Both the position numbers and the translations under genes were made by a program. Positions 1 to 7,824 of a stretch of DNA of 64,000 nucleotides are shown here, piece by piece. Numbering within the stretch: the first letter of the stretch is position 1; every line of letters begins with the position of its first letter. The stretch covers positions 51,769-115,768 of the forward strand of contig NZ_HE610997.1 in assembly GCF_000285555.1 (NCBI RefSeq), in the 5' to 3' direction. The notes under the pieces were generated by a model. It ran no database searches. It saw only the letters and a list, made by a program, of their open reading frames with translations, and was not told the DNA's origin. The DNA is from Kurthia massiliensis. Its GTDB lineage: Bacteria > Bacillota > Bacilli > Bacillales_A > Planococcaceae.

Positions 1-1
1 G

Positions 2-580
2 GGTTTAACGCTTTTACCGACGCGTCATGCGGCGCATAAAGGAAAAACAGGCAAACCGATGCCACTTACCGCTGTAAGAATTGTGAATGAATATATGGAA
101 GATGTACCGCAAGGGGAGCAGGGAGAAATTGTCATTAAAAGTCCAGCTGTTATGGAGGAATACTATAACGATCCAGCGGCGACATTTACAGCAAAAAAAA
201 ATGGATGGCTCTTTACCGGTGACTTAGCTGTAGCAGATGAAGAAGGTTTCATTTCGATTGTTGGGCGTAAAGATAATATGATTTTGTCTGGTGGTGAAAC
301 GGTGTATGCGGTAGATATTGAAACAGCGTTAATCGGCCACCCTAAAATTGAAGATGCCGTCGTTATGGGCATTCCTGACCCATTATGGGGAGAAATTGTC
401 GCTGCAACGATTGTGTTAAAAAAAGGGGAAACGTTATTAGAAGAAACGCTCGTTCAATATTGTAAAGAGCATTTAGCAAGTTACAAAATTCCGAAGAAAT
501 TTGTATTTGTTGATGAATTACCACGTAGCACATCTGGCAAGCTGTTAAAAGATCACTTAAAAGAAACGTTAAAACAATAA
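2..580 (+). CDS. acyl-CoA synthetase / AMP-dependent ligase, C-terminal part (5' end outside window)
   Basis: The reading frame is open from base 2, so this is the last ~192 residues of a larger protein that begins before the window. The visible part is the end of the large domain and the mobile C-terminal domain of the ANL (acyl/aryl-CoA synthetase) superfamily. GWLFTGDLA carries the nucleotide-binding Asp, GRKDNMILSGGE is the hinge/A8 region and PRSTSGKLLK holds the catalytic Lys of motif A10. The family activates a carboxylic acid with ATP and joins it to CoA. The substrate cannot be told from this fragment; the family includes long-chain fatty acid and o-succinylbenzoate ligases. A terminator follows directly. 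Confidence 0.9.
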   Translation, partial: GLTLLPTRHAAHKGKTGKPMPLTAVRIVNEYMEDVPQGEQGEIVIKSPAVMEEYYNDPAATFTAKKNGWLFTGDLAVADEEGFISIVGRKDNMILSGGETVYAVDIETALIGHPKIEDAVVMGIPDPLWGEIVAATIVLKKGETLLEETLVQYCKEHLASYKIPKKFVFVDELPRSTSGKLLKDHLKETLKQ

Positions 581-582
581 TG

Positions 583-617
583 AAAGCGTGTTGCAATAAA
601 ATGCAGCACGCTTTTTT
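583..617 (+). terminator. Rho-independent terminator after acyl-CoA synthetase
   Basis: AAGCGTGTTGC pairs with GCAGCACGCTT around an A-rich loop and is followed by a T run. It starts two bases after the stop codon. Confidence 0.85.
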
Positions 618-656
618 ATATGAGCGAACTTATTAGAGCTGATAAACGTTGTTATG

Positions 657-662
657 TATAAT
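657..662 (+). promoter_or_regulatory. -10 box (TATAAT) for the CAP-domain gene
   Basis: A perfect TATAAT lies 21 bases before the start codon at 683, with the ribosome binding site AGAGGTG between them. No clear -35 box is visible. Confidence 0.5.
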
Positions 663-682
663 GAAGTAGAAAGAGGTGTAAT

Positions 683-1690
683 ATGAGAGCATTATTTAAA
701 CTTGTCATGATTGCACTCGTCGTTGCACTTAGTTATCAATACGTACGCACAGAACATCCTATGTTGCTACAAGATGCAAAAATGGCTGCAAATCAATTAA
801 TAGAAGGTGGCAATGAAGTCGTTGATATCGCAAAAGATGGGGCTGAAACGCTTTCTAAATTGAAGGAGGAGCAACCGTCTAAGAAAATTACGGTAGACAC
901 GTTAGATGAAGTGACACGACTGCGTAGTGAGTACGGCGTAGATTGGATCGTTTCTCATGATCATTATCGTAATTTTACGATGACATTAGCGGATGATACA
1001 GGAGGCTACGTCGCCGGAAAAGGGCGGACATTGTTAGATGTGACAATTGGTGAAACGACCGCAGCAGATATTCGTCGGCAATACGGAACGCCTTTAACAG
1101 GTATTCGCCATGGTTTAAAGATGTATAAATTTGCAGAAGATGATCAACGTGAACAGCTCGTATACAAAAAAGATGGGTATTATATATGGTTCTTTATCGA
1201 CAATCATAATAAAGACCGTTTACGTGCTGTACAGTATGTAACTGTGGAAACGGAAAATCGATTAAATCAATATTACACGACGAGTAATCCAAAATTACGT
1301 GTTAGTTACGAGAAATTAATGGTATTATTAATGAATCAAAGTCGTGTAGAAGCAGGACTAAAACCTTTGCTATATGATAAAAACTTAAAGCAAGCAACGC
1401 GCGCGCATAGCCAAGATATGATTGATCATCATTACTTCTCACATACAGGTAGTGATGGTAGTCAGCCAAAAGATCGTATGGTCGCGGCAGGATATACGAA
1501 TGAGCATTTATATGCGGAAAATTTAGCATATGGACAGGTGAGTGCAGTTTTTGCACATGAAGGCTTGATGAATAGTCTCGGTCACCGAGAAAATATTTTA
1601 CGTAAGGAAGCTACAAATGTAGGCGTTGGTGTGGCGTTTGATGATGAGAACGTCCCTTACTATACGATTAATTTCTATACACCGATGTAA
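683..1690 (+). CDS. CAP (SCP/PR-1) domain protein with N-terminal CAP-associated domain, YlbC-like
   Basis: 335 residues. An uncleaved or weak signal anchor (residues 1-20) comes first. A middle domain of about 120 residues (YVAGKGRTLLDVTIGETTA region) resembles the CAP-associated N-terminal domain of Bacillus YlbC. A C-terminal CAP domain (about 205-335) shows the family motifs HSQDMIDHHYFSH, AENLAYG and GHRENIL. It is probably exported and cell-surface associated. The biochemical role of bacterial CAP proteins of this type is not established. It starts at ATG 683 after AGAGGTG and is a single-gene unit between two terminators. Confidence 0.85.
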   Translation: MRALFKLVMIALVVALSYQYVRTEHPMLLQDAKMAANQLIEGGNEVVDIAKDGAETLSKLKEEQPSKKITVDTLDEVTRLRSEYGVDWIVSHDHYRNFTMTLADDTGGYVAGKGRTLLDVTIGETTAADIRRQYGTPLTGIRHGLKMYKFAEDDQREQLVYKKDGYYIWFFIDNHNKDRLRAVQYVTVETENRLNQYYTTSNPKLRVSYEKLMVLLMNQSRVEAGLKPLLYDKNLKQATRAHSQDMIDHHYFSHTGSDGSQPKDRMVAAGYTNEHLYAENLAYGQVSAVFAHEGLMNSLGHRENILRKEATNVGVGVAFDDENVPYYTINFYTPM

Positions 1691-1720
1691 AAGGGTTGTG
1701 CGAGTGCACAGCCCTTTTTA
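1689..1720 (+). terminator. Rho-independent terminator after CAP-domain gene
   Basis: AAGGGTTGTGC / GCACAGCCCTT stem with a four-base loop and a short T run, overlapping the stop codon. Confidence 0.8.
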
Positions 1721-1869
1721 TGTGCAGTAATGATACAAAACACCTTCAAAAACATTTTATATATGTTACAATATGATTAATTAGTGGTATAAATAAACTA
1801 TTTAAAACGATATGCAAAAAGGTTCTAAAGTATTAATAAAAAGTAGTAGAAGAATGCGAGGAATACTGA

Positions 1870-2544
1870 ATGGATATCATTCAAGCACAACGTGAAACAC
1901 GTGAACTAATGGTGAATGCACAATATATTGTAAAAATGATGGATGAAGATTATGAAGGGTTTGATCCTTCGTGGGCAAAAATGCGTACGATTAACGCTCG
2001 AAAAGACCAAGAGTGTTCTATCTGTCATGAACACATTCACTACATGGAACCGGTGAATGTGTACTTATCAACGTCTGAAAATGATGGTCAAATACATCGT
2101 CATAATATGTGTATGAATTGTATGACAAAAGTACGCCGCGATACTGCAGCGCATATTTCAGCGAAGCATGCAGATCAATTGCAAACGGCTACTAAATTAA
2201 ATTCAACACATTTAACTCATATGACATTAGAAGATGGACAAAAATTTGCGGCACAAATGCAAGAAGATGCCATTTACTTGCAATCACACATTCCAGCGCA
2301 TGAGATTTTGCGAGATGGTATGTATTTATATGATAATGTCCGTGCAATAAAAGTGATGACGAAACATTATTGCTATCGTTGTAGTGGCCGCATTATGCCT
2401 GAAGAAACAGCCTTTGCTGTACCTCAAAAAACGAAACGCATGTCTAAGCAAGAATCGAATTATATTTGCCAAACGTGTGCATCAAAATCGTTACATGCTT
2501 CATCAAAAAGAATCGATCAATATAGACGCGAACGACAATTATAA
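1870..2544 (+). CDS. unknown protein with two zinc-ribbon-like CxxC pairs
   Basis: 224 residues, function not recognised. Two four-cysteine clusters are visible: C49/C52 with C81/C84, and C168/C171 with C200/C203. Each looks like a treble-clef or zinc-ribbon site (CSICHEHI...CMNCMTK and CYRCSGRI...CQTCASK). The clusters flank a helical middle of about 80 residues. There is no signal peptide or membrane segment, so it is probably cytoplasmic. The spacing suggests an internal duplication of one zinc module. It could bind nucleic acid or another protein; that is inference. Start at ATG 1870 after GCGAGGAAT. Monocistronic, closed by a terminator. Confidence 0.75.
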   Translation: MDIIQAQRETRELMVNAQYIVKMMDEDYEGFDPSWAKMRTINARKDQECSICHEHIHYMEPVNVYLSTSENDGQIHRHNMCMNCMTKVRRDTAAHISAKHADQLQTATKLNSTHLTHMTLEDGQKFAAQMQEDAIYLQSHIPAHEILRDGMYLYDNVRAIKVMTKHYCYRCSGRIMPEETAFAVPQKTKRMSKQESNYICQTCASKSLHASSKRIDQYRRERQL

Positions 2545-2553
2545 CCATTTGTC

Positions 2554-2583
2554 AAAGATCCGCTTCATAGCGGGTCTTTTTTT
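2554..2583 (+). terminator. Rho-independent terminator
   Basis: AAAGATCCGCT tcat AGCGGGTCTTTT followed by T residues, just after the zinc-ribbon gene. Confidence 0.85.
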
Positions 2584-2616
2584 CGGTTTAAGTGATAAAA
2601 ACAATAGCAACGTGAG

Positions 2617-2633
2617 ATGAAAACGCTTTTCAT
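2617..2633. promoter_or_regulatory. cre-like site (imperfect) upstream of amt
   Basis: ATGAAAACGCTTTTCAT is an almost perfect inverted repeat around CG. It is one base longer than the CcpA consensus (WTGNNARCGNWWWCAW). A second copy of the same left half lies 52 bases downstream. CcpA binding is an inference. Confidence 0.35.
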
Positions 2634-2668
2634 ATCTTAGATTGAGATAAATTCATATCAAATAATGC

Positions 2669-2684
2669 ATGAAAACGCTTACTT
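2669..2684. promoter_or_regulatory. cre-like site upstream of amt
   Basis: ATGAAAACGCTTACTT matches 15 of 16 positions of the CcpA consensus WTGNNARCGNWWWCAW. It lies about 150 bases before the ammonium transporter start. Confidence 0.45.
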
Positions 2685-2775
2685 TTAGAAAAAGATGTAT
2701 CAAAAATAAGCTGAATTTTCTGAAAAAATATTGATAACTATCGCAAAATGCGTAAAAATGAGTGTATAAAATAAA

Positions 2776-2792
2776 TGTTAGAAAACATGACA
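2776..2792. promoter_or_regulatory. TnrA/GlnR box before the ammonium transporter
   Basis: TGTTAGAAAACATGACA fits TGTNAN7TNACA at every defined base. TnrA and GlnR are the Bacillus nitrogen regulators, and amt (nrgA) is a classic target. The left part (TGTTAGAAAA, 2776-2785) is repeated inverted and perfectly as TTTTCTAACA (2806-2815). The box ends 44 bases before the ATG. Whether it activates or represses depends on the transcription start, which I could not place. Confidence 0.7.
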
Positions 2793-2835
2793 TGAAAAAA
2801 ATAGATTTTCTAACATCAATAGGAGGCATCAGTAT

Positions 2836-4161
2836 ATGGAAGAAGTAATGTATTTGATGAACAGTCTTTGGACAATGGTCGCTGCGATTTTAGTCATTTT
2901 CATGATTGCTGGATTTATTCTTTTAGAAGCGGGTTCGCTTCGGATGAAAAACGCAGGTCACGTTGCTGGTAAAACAATCTTCACATTCGGTCTTGCTTCA
3001 CTTGTCTTTTGGGCAGTCGGTTATGGATTGATCTTTGGTGACAACGCCAATTTCTTTACAGGCATGTCGAATTTCTTTTATGGCGGTGAATTAACGGAAG
3101 GTGATAGTTTAGCAGCAACTGTCTTCTTCGTATTCCAATTAGCATTTGCAGGTATTTCAATTACAATCGCATTAGGTGGTTTTGCAGAACGTGCAAAATT
3201 CTCCGCGTATGTCGTATTTACAATCTTATTTGGTATTTTAGTATATCCGGTCATCGCACATTGGATTTGGGGTGGCGGCTGGTTAGCAGAACACGGTAAA
3301 CAAGATTTCGCTGGTTCAACAGTTGTTCACTTAACAGGTGCGATGGCAGCGTTAGCCGCAACAATTATTTTAAAACCACGTATCGGTAAATTTAATAAAG
3401 ACGGTTCTGCAAATAAATTTGCAGGTCATAACCAAGTGTACTCTGCACTTGCAGTACTTATTTTATTCGTCGGTTGGTTAGGATTTAATGCTGGTTCAAC
3501 AGTATCAGTAGACGGTGCATTTTTCGGGTACGTTGCATTAAACACAGTATTAGCCGCTTCAGCAGGCGCTGTAGCTGCAACGATTATTTCTTGGGTCGTA
3601 CTTGGTAAATCGGATATTCCAACAATTTTAAATGGCTTATTAGCAGGTTTAGTTGCTATTACAGCATCTTGTGCTTTCGTAGACGTATGGGCGTCTGTTG
3701 TTATCGGTTTAATGGCAGGTGTCATCACATTCTTCGCAGCTCGTTTCTTAGAAGCAAGTCGCATTGATGATCCGATTTTTGCAGTTGCTGTGCATGGTGT
3801 GCCTGGTATTTGGGGTACATTATCAACAGGTTTCTTCGCAACAGGTGCGTTAGCAGAATCAACAGGTGTTGGTCAAGCCGGTCTGTTTTACGGTGGCGGT
3901 GTTGAACAGCTTTGGGTACAATTTATGGGTGTCGCAGTATGTGGTATCTACGCGTTCGTCGTATCATTCGCAATCCTTTGGGTAATGAAAAAAGCGATGG
4001 GCGGTATTCGTGTATCAGAAGAGGAAGAAATTATGGGCTTAGACATTTCTGAGCACGGTAGCTACGGTTATCCAGAACATTTAGGTGCTGAGCCAACTGT
4101 ATCATCAGCAAAAGATGAACAAAATGCAGTCGATGTGAATCAGCAACCGAAACATATTTAA
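2836..4161 (+). CDS. amt: ammonium transporter (Amt/NrgA family)
   Basis: 441 residues with eleven hydrophobic segments, the usual Amt length. It forms a trimeric membrane channel for ammonium/ammonia. The twin pore histidines are visible in VVHLTGAMAALAATIIL and AVHGVPGIWGTL, and the signature GFAERAKFSAYVVFT is present. The first 30 residues form the first membrane helix. The C-terminal tail (about residues 390-441) is cytoplasmic and acidic. Start at ATG 2836 after AGGAGG. Unusually for this family, no glnK (PII) gene follows; the next gene encodes a nucleotidyltransferase-like protein. Regulation by nitrogen is suggested by the box at 2776. Confidence 0.95.
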   Translation: MEEVMYLMNSLWTMVAAILVIFMIAGFILLEAGSLRMKNAGHVAGKTIFTFGLASLVFWAVGYGLIFGDNANFFTGMSNFFYGGELTEGDSLAATVFFVFQLAFAGISITIALGGFAERAKFSAYVVFTILFGILVYPVIAHWIWGGGWLAEHGKQDFAGSTVVHLTGAMAALAATIILKPRIGKFNKDGSANKFAGHNQVYSALAVLILFVGWLGFNAGSTVSVDGAFFGYVALNTVLAASAGAVAATIISWVVLGKSDIPTILNGLLAGLVAITASCAFVDVWASVVIGLMAGVITFFAARFLEASRIDDPIFAVAVHGVPGIWGTLSTGFFATGALAESTGVGQAGLFYGGGVEQLWVQFMGVAVCGIYAFVVSFAILWVMKKAMGGIRVSEEEEIMGLDISEHGSYGYPEHLGAEPTVSSAKDEQNAVDVNQQPKHI

Positions 4162-4173
4162 TATTGAAAAGAC

Positions 4174-4216
4174 AGGGGCTGTCTGAGGCATAATAAGCCT
4201 TAGAACAGCTTCTTTT
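4174..4216 (+). terminator. probable terminator after amt
   Basis: GGGCTGT...GGC and GCC...AACAGCT form an interrupted stem followed by TCTTTT. It is weaker than the other terminators here, so readthrough into 4237 is possible. Confidence 0.5.
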
Positions 4217-4236
4217 GTCGTAAAGGAAGTGAGCAT

Positions 4237-5163
4237 GTGACAACATTTCATAATCAGCAAGGAAGGCTCGATTATTTTGCACAATGTCATTCCGTTCAAG
4301 CGTTAAATGAACGTCATGATGAATTAATGCAGCGTGTCATTGAAGAAACAATCGAAGCACATGGTCCAGCGCCATGTCCATTTACCATTTTCATTACGGG
4401 GAGTGGTGGTAGAAAAGAGCAAAGTGTGTGGAGTGATCAAGACCATGGCATTATTTATAAAGATGTCGGCGCGCAATCTTATTTTGAAGCGTTTGGCCAT
4501 ACATTTTCTGACCGTCTCCAAGCGGCTGGATACGTGTATTGTGAAGGTGGGATTATGACATCTAATCCGCAATGGAATCAGTCTTATGAAGCGTGGGAAG
4601 TGCAATTAGGTCGTTGGCTAACAGAAGCCGCGTGGGAACAAGTACGCTATGTGCAAATCTTTTATGATGCACGCGTACTATATGGAGACCAAGAACCCCT
4701 CATCGCCTTGAAACAGCGCATTATTCGGTACGTGGCGATACAACCACGTAGTTTGCGGAGATTTGCGCAAAATATGATGCATTTAAAACCTGCGCTCGGG
4801 CCACTCGGACAATTGTTAACAGAACGATACGGTGAGCATCAAGGAGCGATTAATTTAAAATACAGTGCATTTTTGCCGTACATTAATAGCGTTCGTCTTT
4901 TAGCAATCGAGCATGGTATTCTTGCCACATCGACGTTAGAACGCATTCAAACACTTGAAAAGGTAGAAGAAATGCTACAAGGCATTGAAGAAACATTTGA
5001 ACAGTTGTTACAACTGCGTTTTTCTTATAAGCGTCCTCAGCAATATAAAGATACGTACTATATACCGGTAAAACGGTTATCCTCGCAAGAACGACAAATG
5101 TTGAAAAAGATATTAAAGCGTGCAAAGCGATTGCATGATACGGTCGTTGCACGCTATAGGTAA
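4237..5163 (+). CDS. DUF294-type nucleotidyltransferase-like protein
   Basis: 308 residues. An N-terminal nucleotidyltransferase fold (about 40-180) has the GlnD-like signature GSGGRKEQSVWSDQDHG: a glycine loop, then two acidic residues two apart that would bind metal. The C-terminal half is helical, as in the DUF294 C-terminal domain. Other members of the family often carry CBS domains in front; none is present here. A target for nucleotidyl transfer is not known. Start is GTG 4237 after AAGGAAGTGA. The exonuclease gene begins 12 bases downstream, so the two are almost certainly co-transcribed, possibly with amt. Confidence 0.75.
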   Translation: MTTFHNQQGRLDYFAQCHSVQALNERHDELMQRVIEETIEAHGPAPCPFTIFITGSGGRKEQSVWSDQDHGIIYKDVGAQSYFEAFGHTFSDRLQAAGYVYCEGGIMTSNPQWNQSYEAWEVQLGRWLTEAAWEQVRYVQIFYDARVLYGDQEPLIALKQRIIRYVAIQPRSLRRFAQNMMHLKPALGPLGQLLTERYGEHQGAINLKYSAFLPYINSVRLLAIEHGILATSTLERIQTLEKVEEMLQGIEETFEQLLQLRFSYKRPQQYKDTYYIPVKRLSSQERQMLKKILKRAKRLHDTVVARYR

Positions 5164-5175
5164 AGGATGATGACG

Positions 5176-5901
5176 ATGTTTGCATTTGAAAGTTTGTCTC
5201 AGCTCGTACGCACATTAACGGGTAGGCGTGAAATTACAAATATTCACGATTTACAAAATGCCCGTCATATTGCCTTTTTAAGAGATTTGAAAAAACAACA
5301 AACCCCGATCAATAGTTCATTAATAACGCCATTAGACCAACTAGAACTCGTCATTTTTGATATTGAAACGACAGGTTTTCGGCCGCAAAAAGGTGATGAA
5401 ATTATTTCTATCGGTGCAGTCAAAGTGACAGGAACGACGATTACGAAAGAAACGTTTTATACACTCGTAAAACCGACAGGACGTATTCCGAAAAATATCG
5501 TTTCGCTCACTGGTATTGACGAAGAGATGACGGCAAGTGCGCCATCGATTCGGGAAGCACTAATTGAATTTTTACATTTTACGAATGGGGCGACGCTCGT
5601 GGCCCATCATGCGAACCATGAAAGAAATTTTATGAAACATTTCGCGCAAGAAATGTTTCATTTACCATTTAGGCAGCGCATCGTCGATACCGCTTTTTTA
5701 ATTCAAATTTGTGCGGCACATGCGAATTTAGTGACGTTAGATGATGTATGCGAATATGAAGGTATTCCGATTGAAGCCCGCCATCATGCATTAGGCGATG
5801 CAAAAATGACTGCAAAAGTATGGGTGAATTATGTAAAACAAGCGCAGCTACTCGGGTGTAATCATTTACAAGATGTATATGAACGGTTTGCCCGTCTATA
5901 A
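5176..5901 (+). CDS. DnaQ-family 3'-5' exonuclease
   Basis: 241 residues. A DEDDh exonuclease domain (about 55-235) shows Exo I VIFDIETTGF (Asp, Glu), Exo II with AHHANHERNF (Asp replaced by Asn), and Exo III with HHALGDAKMTAKVW (His, Asp). The second motif normally reads HNxxFD, so the Asn is worth noting. The family removes nucleotides from 3' ends of DNA or RNA. In-frame ATGs at 5167, 5170 and 5176 exist; 5176 is chosen because AAAGGA ends 8 bases before it. It is paired with the DUF294 gene upstream, an arrangement also known in other bacteria. Confidence 0.85.
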   Translation: MFAFESLSQLVRTLTGRREITNIHDLQNARHIAFLRDLKKQQTPINSSLITPLDQLELVIFDIETTGFRPQKGDEIISIGAVKVTGTTITKETFYTLVKPTGRIPKNIVSLTGIDEEMTASAPSIREALIEFLHFTNGATLVAHHANHERNFMKHFAQEMFHLPFRQRIVDTAFLIQICAAHANLVTLDDVCEYEGIPIEARHHALGDAKMTAKVWVNYVKQAQLLGCNHLQDVYERFARL

Positions 5902-6061
5902 ATCTAAGTATATTTCAAAAACATGACTAAAATGTTAAAATATCATTAAAAATGTACTATTTTAAGTATTTTATGTTTACTTTTAGCTATTTTGTGTTAT
6001 ATTTATTCTATCATCTAAAAAATAGATGGTTTCAACAAAACTTATATGAGGAGTGAATAAT

Positions 6062-6307
6062 ATGTTAAATGTTTCAGTGTCTAAGCAAGATGCCCATTAT
6101 GTTGTCGCATATATTTCGGAAAATGTAGAAAATAAGGTGATTCATACGGCAGAGTCATTTATTGATAGTATTCATACATTAGGACGCAAAATGCATTTAA
6201 ATGACGTTCACTTTGAGTTACCGAAAGAGTTGCTAAACAATTTCATGTCTTATTTACGTATCGAATATCCGGGAGAATTATATGAACATAAAATCACAGT
6301 TGCATAA
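6062..6307 (+). CDS. unknown small protein (81 aa)
   Basis: A small soluble protein of mixed alpha/beta composition with no signal peptide or membrane segment. I do not recognise it. A GTG at 6053 lies in frame, but the site GAGGAG sits 8 bases before ATG 6062, so 6062 is the better start. It stands alone, with 160 AT-rich bases in front and a terminator behind. Confidence 0.65.
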   Translation: MLNVSVSKQDAHYVVAYISENVENKVIHTAESFIDSIHTLGRKMHLNDVHFELPKELLNNFMSYLRIEYPGELYEHKITVA

Positions 6308-6330
6308 GCCATTCGTGCAAATTTATAGGT

Positions 6331-6371
6331 AAAGATTGGTTGCCATGAAGGAAGGTTACCAATCTTTTTTT
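6331..6371 (+). terminator. Rho-independent terminator
   Basis: AAGATTGGT...ACCAATCTT stem followed by seven T. Confidence 0.8.
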
Positions 6372-6429
6372 CATACATAAAAATAGTTTATGGTATACTA
6401 GGAAAAAACATGATAGAGGGGCTATCGAC

Positions 6430-6849
6430 GTGAATAATAAAGTAATGTTATGTTACGGGCTATCATTCATCGGCGTCGTGCTATTTGTGTTATGTGCAGC
6501 GAAATCTGCATTATCACAAACAGGCTCGATGGATAACCAATGGATGGGTCCAGGCATGTGGTTAGCGCTCATTTTTGTAGCAATTTTGTATATCATGATG
6601 ACAGCGCTATATATGTTTTTAGAAGAAGCAAAAGTGGTACATATCGTTTTATTAGCTATCGGCTTAATTGTTACCGTCGTACTTGCAATGATCGTCGGCT
6701 TAAATGCATTAGACGCGGGATCAACGACGTTAGCGTATATGACATTTATCGCAGGCGGTTTCGTATTTATTGCAAATGTTGTGGCAATGATTTTAATGCT
6801 ACGCCGTCCAAAAAACAACTACTACGGTAGTTTTTCAATGTATCGCTAA
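6430..6849 (+). CDS. four-helix membrane protein of unknown function
   Basis: 139 residues with four hydrophobic segments (about 8-25, 40-62, 68-90 and 100-122) and a short basic, Tyr-rich tail. No known family recognised. Start GTG 6430 after GAGGGG with 8-base spacing. A monocistronic unit with its own terminator. Confidence 0.7.
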   Translation: MNNKVMLCYGLSFIGVVLFVLCAAKSALSQTGSMDNQWMGPGMWLALIFVAILYIMMTALYMFLEEAKVVHIVLLAIGLIVTVVLAMIVGLNALDAGSTTLAYMTFIAGGFVFIANVVAMILMLRRPKNNYYGSFSMYR

Positions 6850-6850
6850 T

Positions 6851-6888
6851 AAAAAAGAGCGTCGCAATTACTGCGATGCTCTTTTTTT
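6851..6888. terminator. bidirectional terminator between convergent genes
   Basis: AAAAAAGAGCGTCGCA atta CTGCGATGCTCTTTTTTT. The stem has T runs on both strands, serving the membrane protein gene and the small minus-strand gene whose stop overlaps it. Confidence 0.85.
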
Positions 6889-7120
6889 ATGCCCCAAAGA
6901 CGTTACCAGGCTGTGTCACCTCACGTGAAACGGTGATCGCACCGAAGCGGCGTAAGTGAACGATATTTTCCGGCGTCGTATTAATGATTTTATCGATGTA
7001 ATAGTCTTGTTTTGCCGGCTCAATACCCATACTATTAAATTCATCGTGCAATGCGTAAATGTAGACGTTACGTTCGTCATTTGTTAATACACTTGGATTT
7101 TTTGACGTTTCCATATTCAT
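6887..7120 (-). CDS. unknown small protein (77 aa)
   Basis: The frame is open further upstream, to 7411, but that part overlaps the promoter of the divergent lipoprotein gene and is not coding. ATG 7120 has AAGGGAG 8 bases before it. The protein is soluble and acidic-polar, with a DERNVYIYALHDEF helix and a C-terminal part ending in NVFGA. Family not recognised. Confidence 0.6.
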   Translation of the reverse strand: MNMETSKNPSVLTNDERNVYIYALHDEFNSMGIEPAKQDYYIDKIINTTPENIVHLRRFGAITVSREVTQPGNVFGA

Positions 7121-7343
7121 GTCGAAAACTCCCTTGTTTCTTAGATAATAGTAGTATAGCATATTTTGCATTGAATACACTGGGACCTCAATTGTAGCGT
7201 AAAAAGTTATTATTACAATTCCTCGAACATTTAGTGCGTTATATTGCTTTTTGTCTATGATGTTTGCTAGAATAGGCAAGACGATATAATGCAACATCGT
7301 AAGCTGTCGTATAAATTTATATGAGATCCGGGAGATGACAATC

Positions 7344-7778
7344 ATGAAGAAAAAATCTTTATTTGCTGCTGCAGCACTTTCAGCAGTATTATTAGCTGGT
7401 TGTGGCGCCAAAGATGTAACATCTGAACAAGTGAAAGCTTCTGATTTAGAAGAATTTGCAACTGAGTATTACAACGAAGCAAAAGATAACGATGACAAAG
7501 GTTTAATCGTTATTGAAAACGCAACAAAACAATACTTATACGTAAAAGACTTCACTGATGCTGAAGGTAACCCAGTGAAAATTACTGACATGAAATTCAC
7601 AAAAGAAAACAACACACGTGAACCTAACTACCGTGTAGATATTACAACTGAACCAGTATCTGATGCCTCAGAAGGCGAAGCAATCTACGAATTCCAAAAC
7701 TCTAAAAACTTAGAAGTACTTGATTTCTACGTAGACGGCAAACGTTCACACGTTGATAAAGTATACGTAAATCACTAA
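7344..7778 (+). CDS. small lipoprotein of unknown function
   Basis: 144 residues. A signal peptide with a lipobox (VLLAGC at about residue 17-22) predicts a lipid-anchored protein on the outside of the membrane. The mature part is about 120 residues, mostly beta by composition, and is followed by no other gene. ATG 7344 is chosen over ATG 7335 because GGGAG ends 9 bases before it, while 7335 abuts the site. Function unknown. Confidence 0.75.
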   Translation: MKKKSLFAAAALSAVLLAGCGAKDVTSEQVKASDLEEFATEYYNEAKDNDDKGLIVIENATKQYLYVKDFTDAEGNPVKITDMKFTKENNTREPNYRVDITTEPVSDASEGEAIYEFQNSKNLEVLDFYVDGKRSHVDKVYVNH

Positions 7779-7784
7779 TAGTAT

Positions 7785-7822
7785 AAAAAAATCCAAGTGC
7801 TAACAAGCACTTGGATTTTTTT
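7785..7822. terminator. bidirectional terminator between convergent genes
   Basis: AATCCAAGTGC taacaa GCACTTGGATT with A and T runs on both sides. Confidence 0.9.
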
Positions 7823-7824
7823 TA

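Noticed and set aside
3426-3764. 112-residue minus-strand frame in amt
   Set aside because: Shadow of the conserved transporter gene; no start signal.
6887-7411. 174-residue minus-strand open frame
   Set aside because: Only the 3' part from ATG 7120 has a ribosome site. The rest covers the divergent promoter and the start of the lipoprotein gene.
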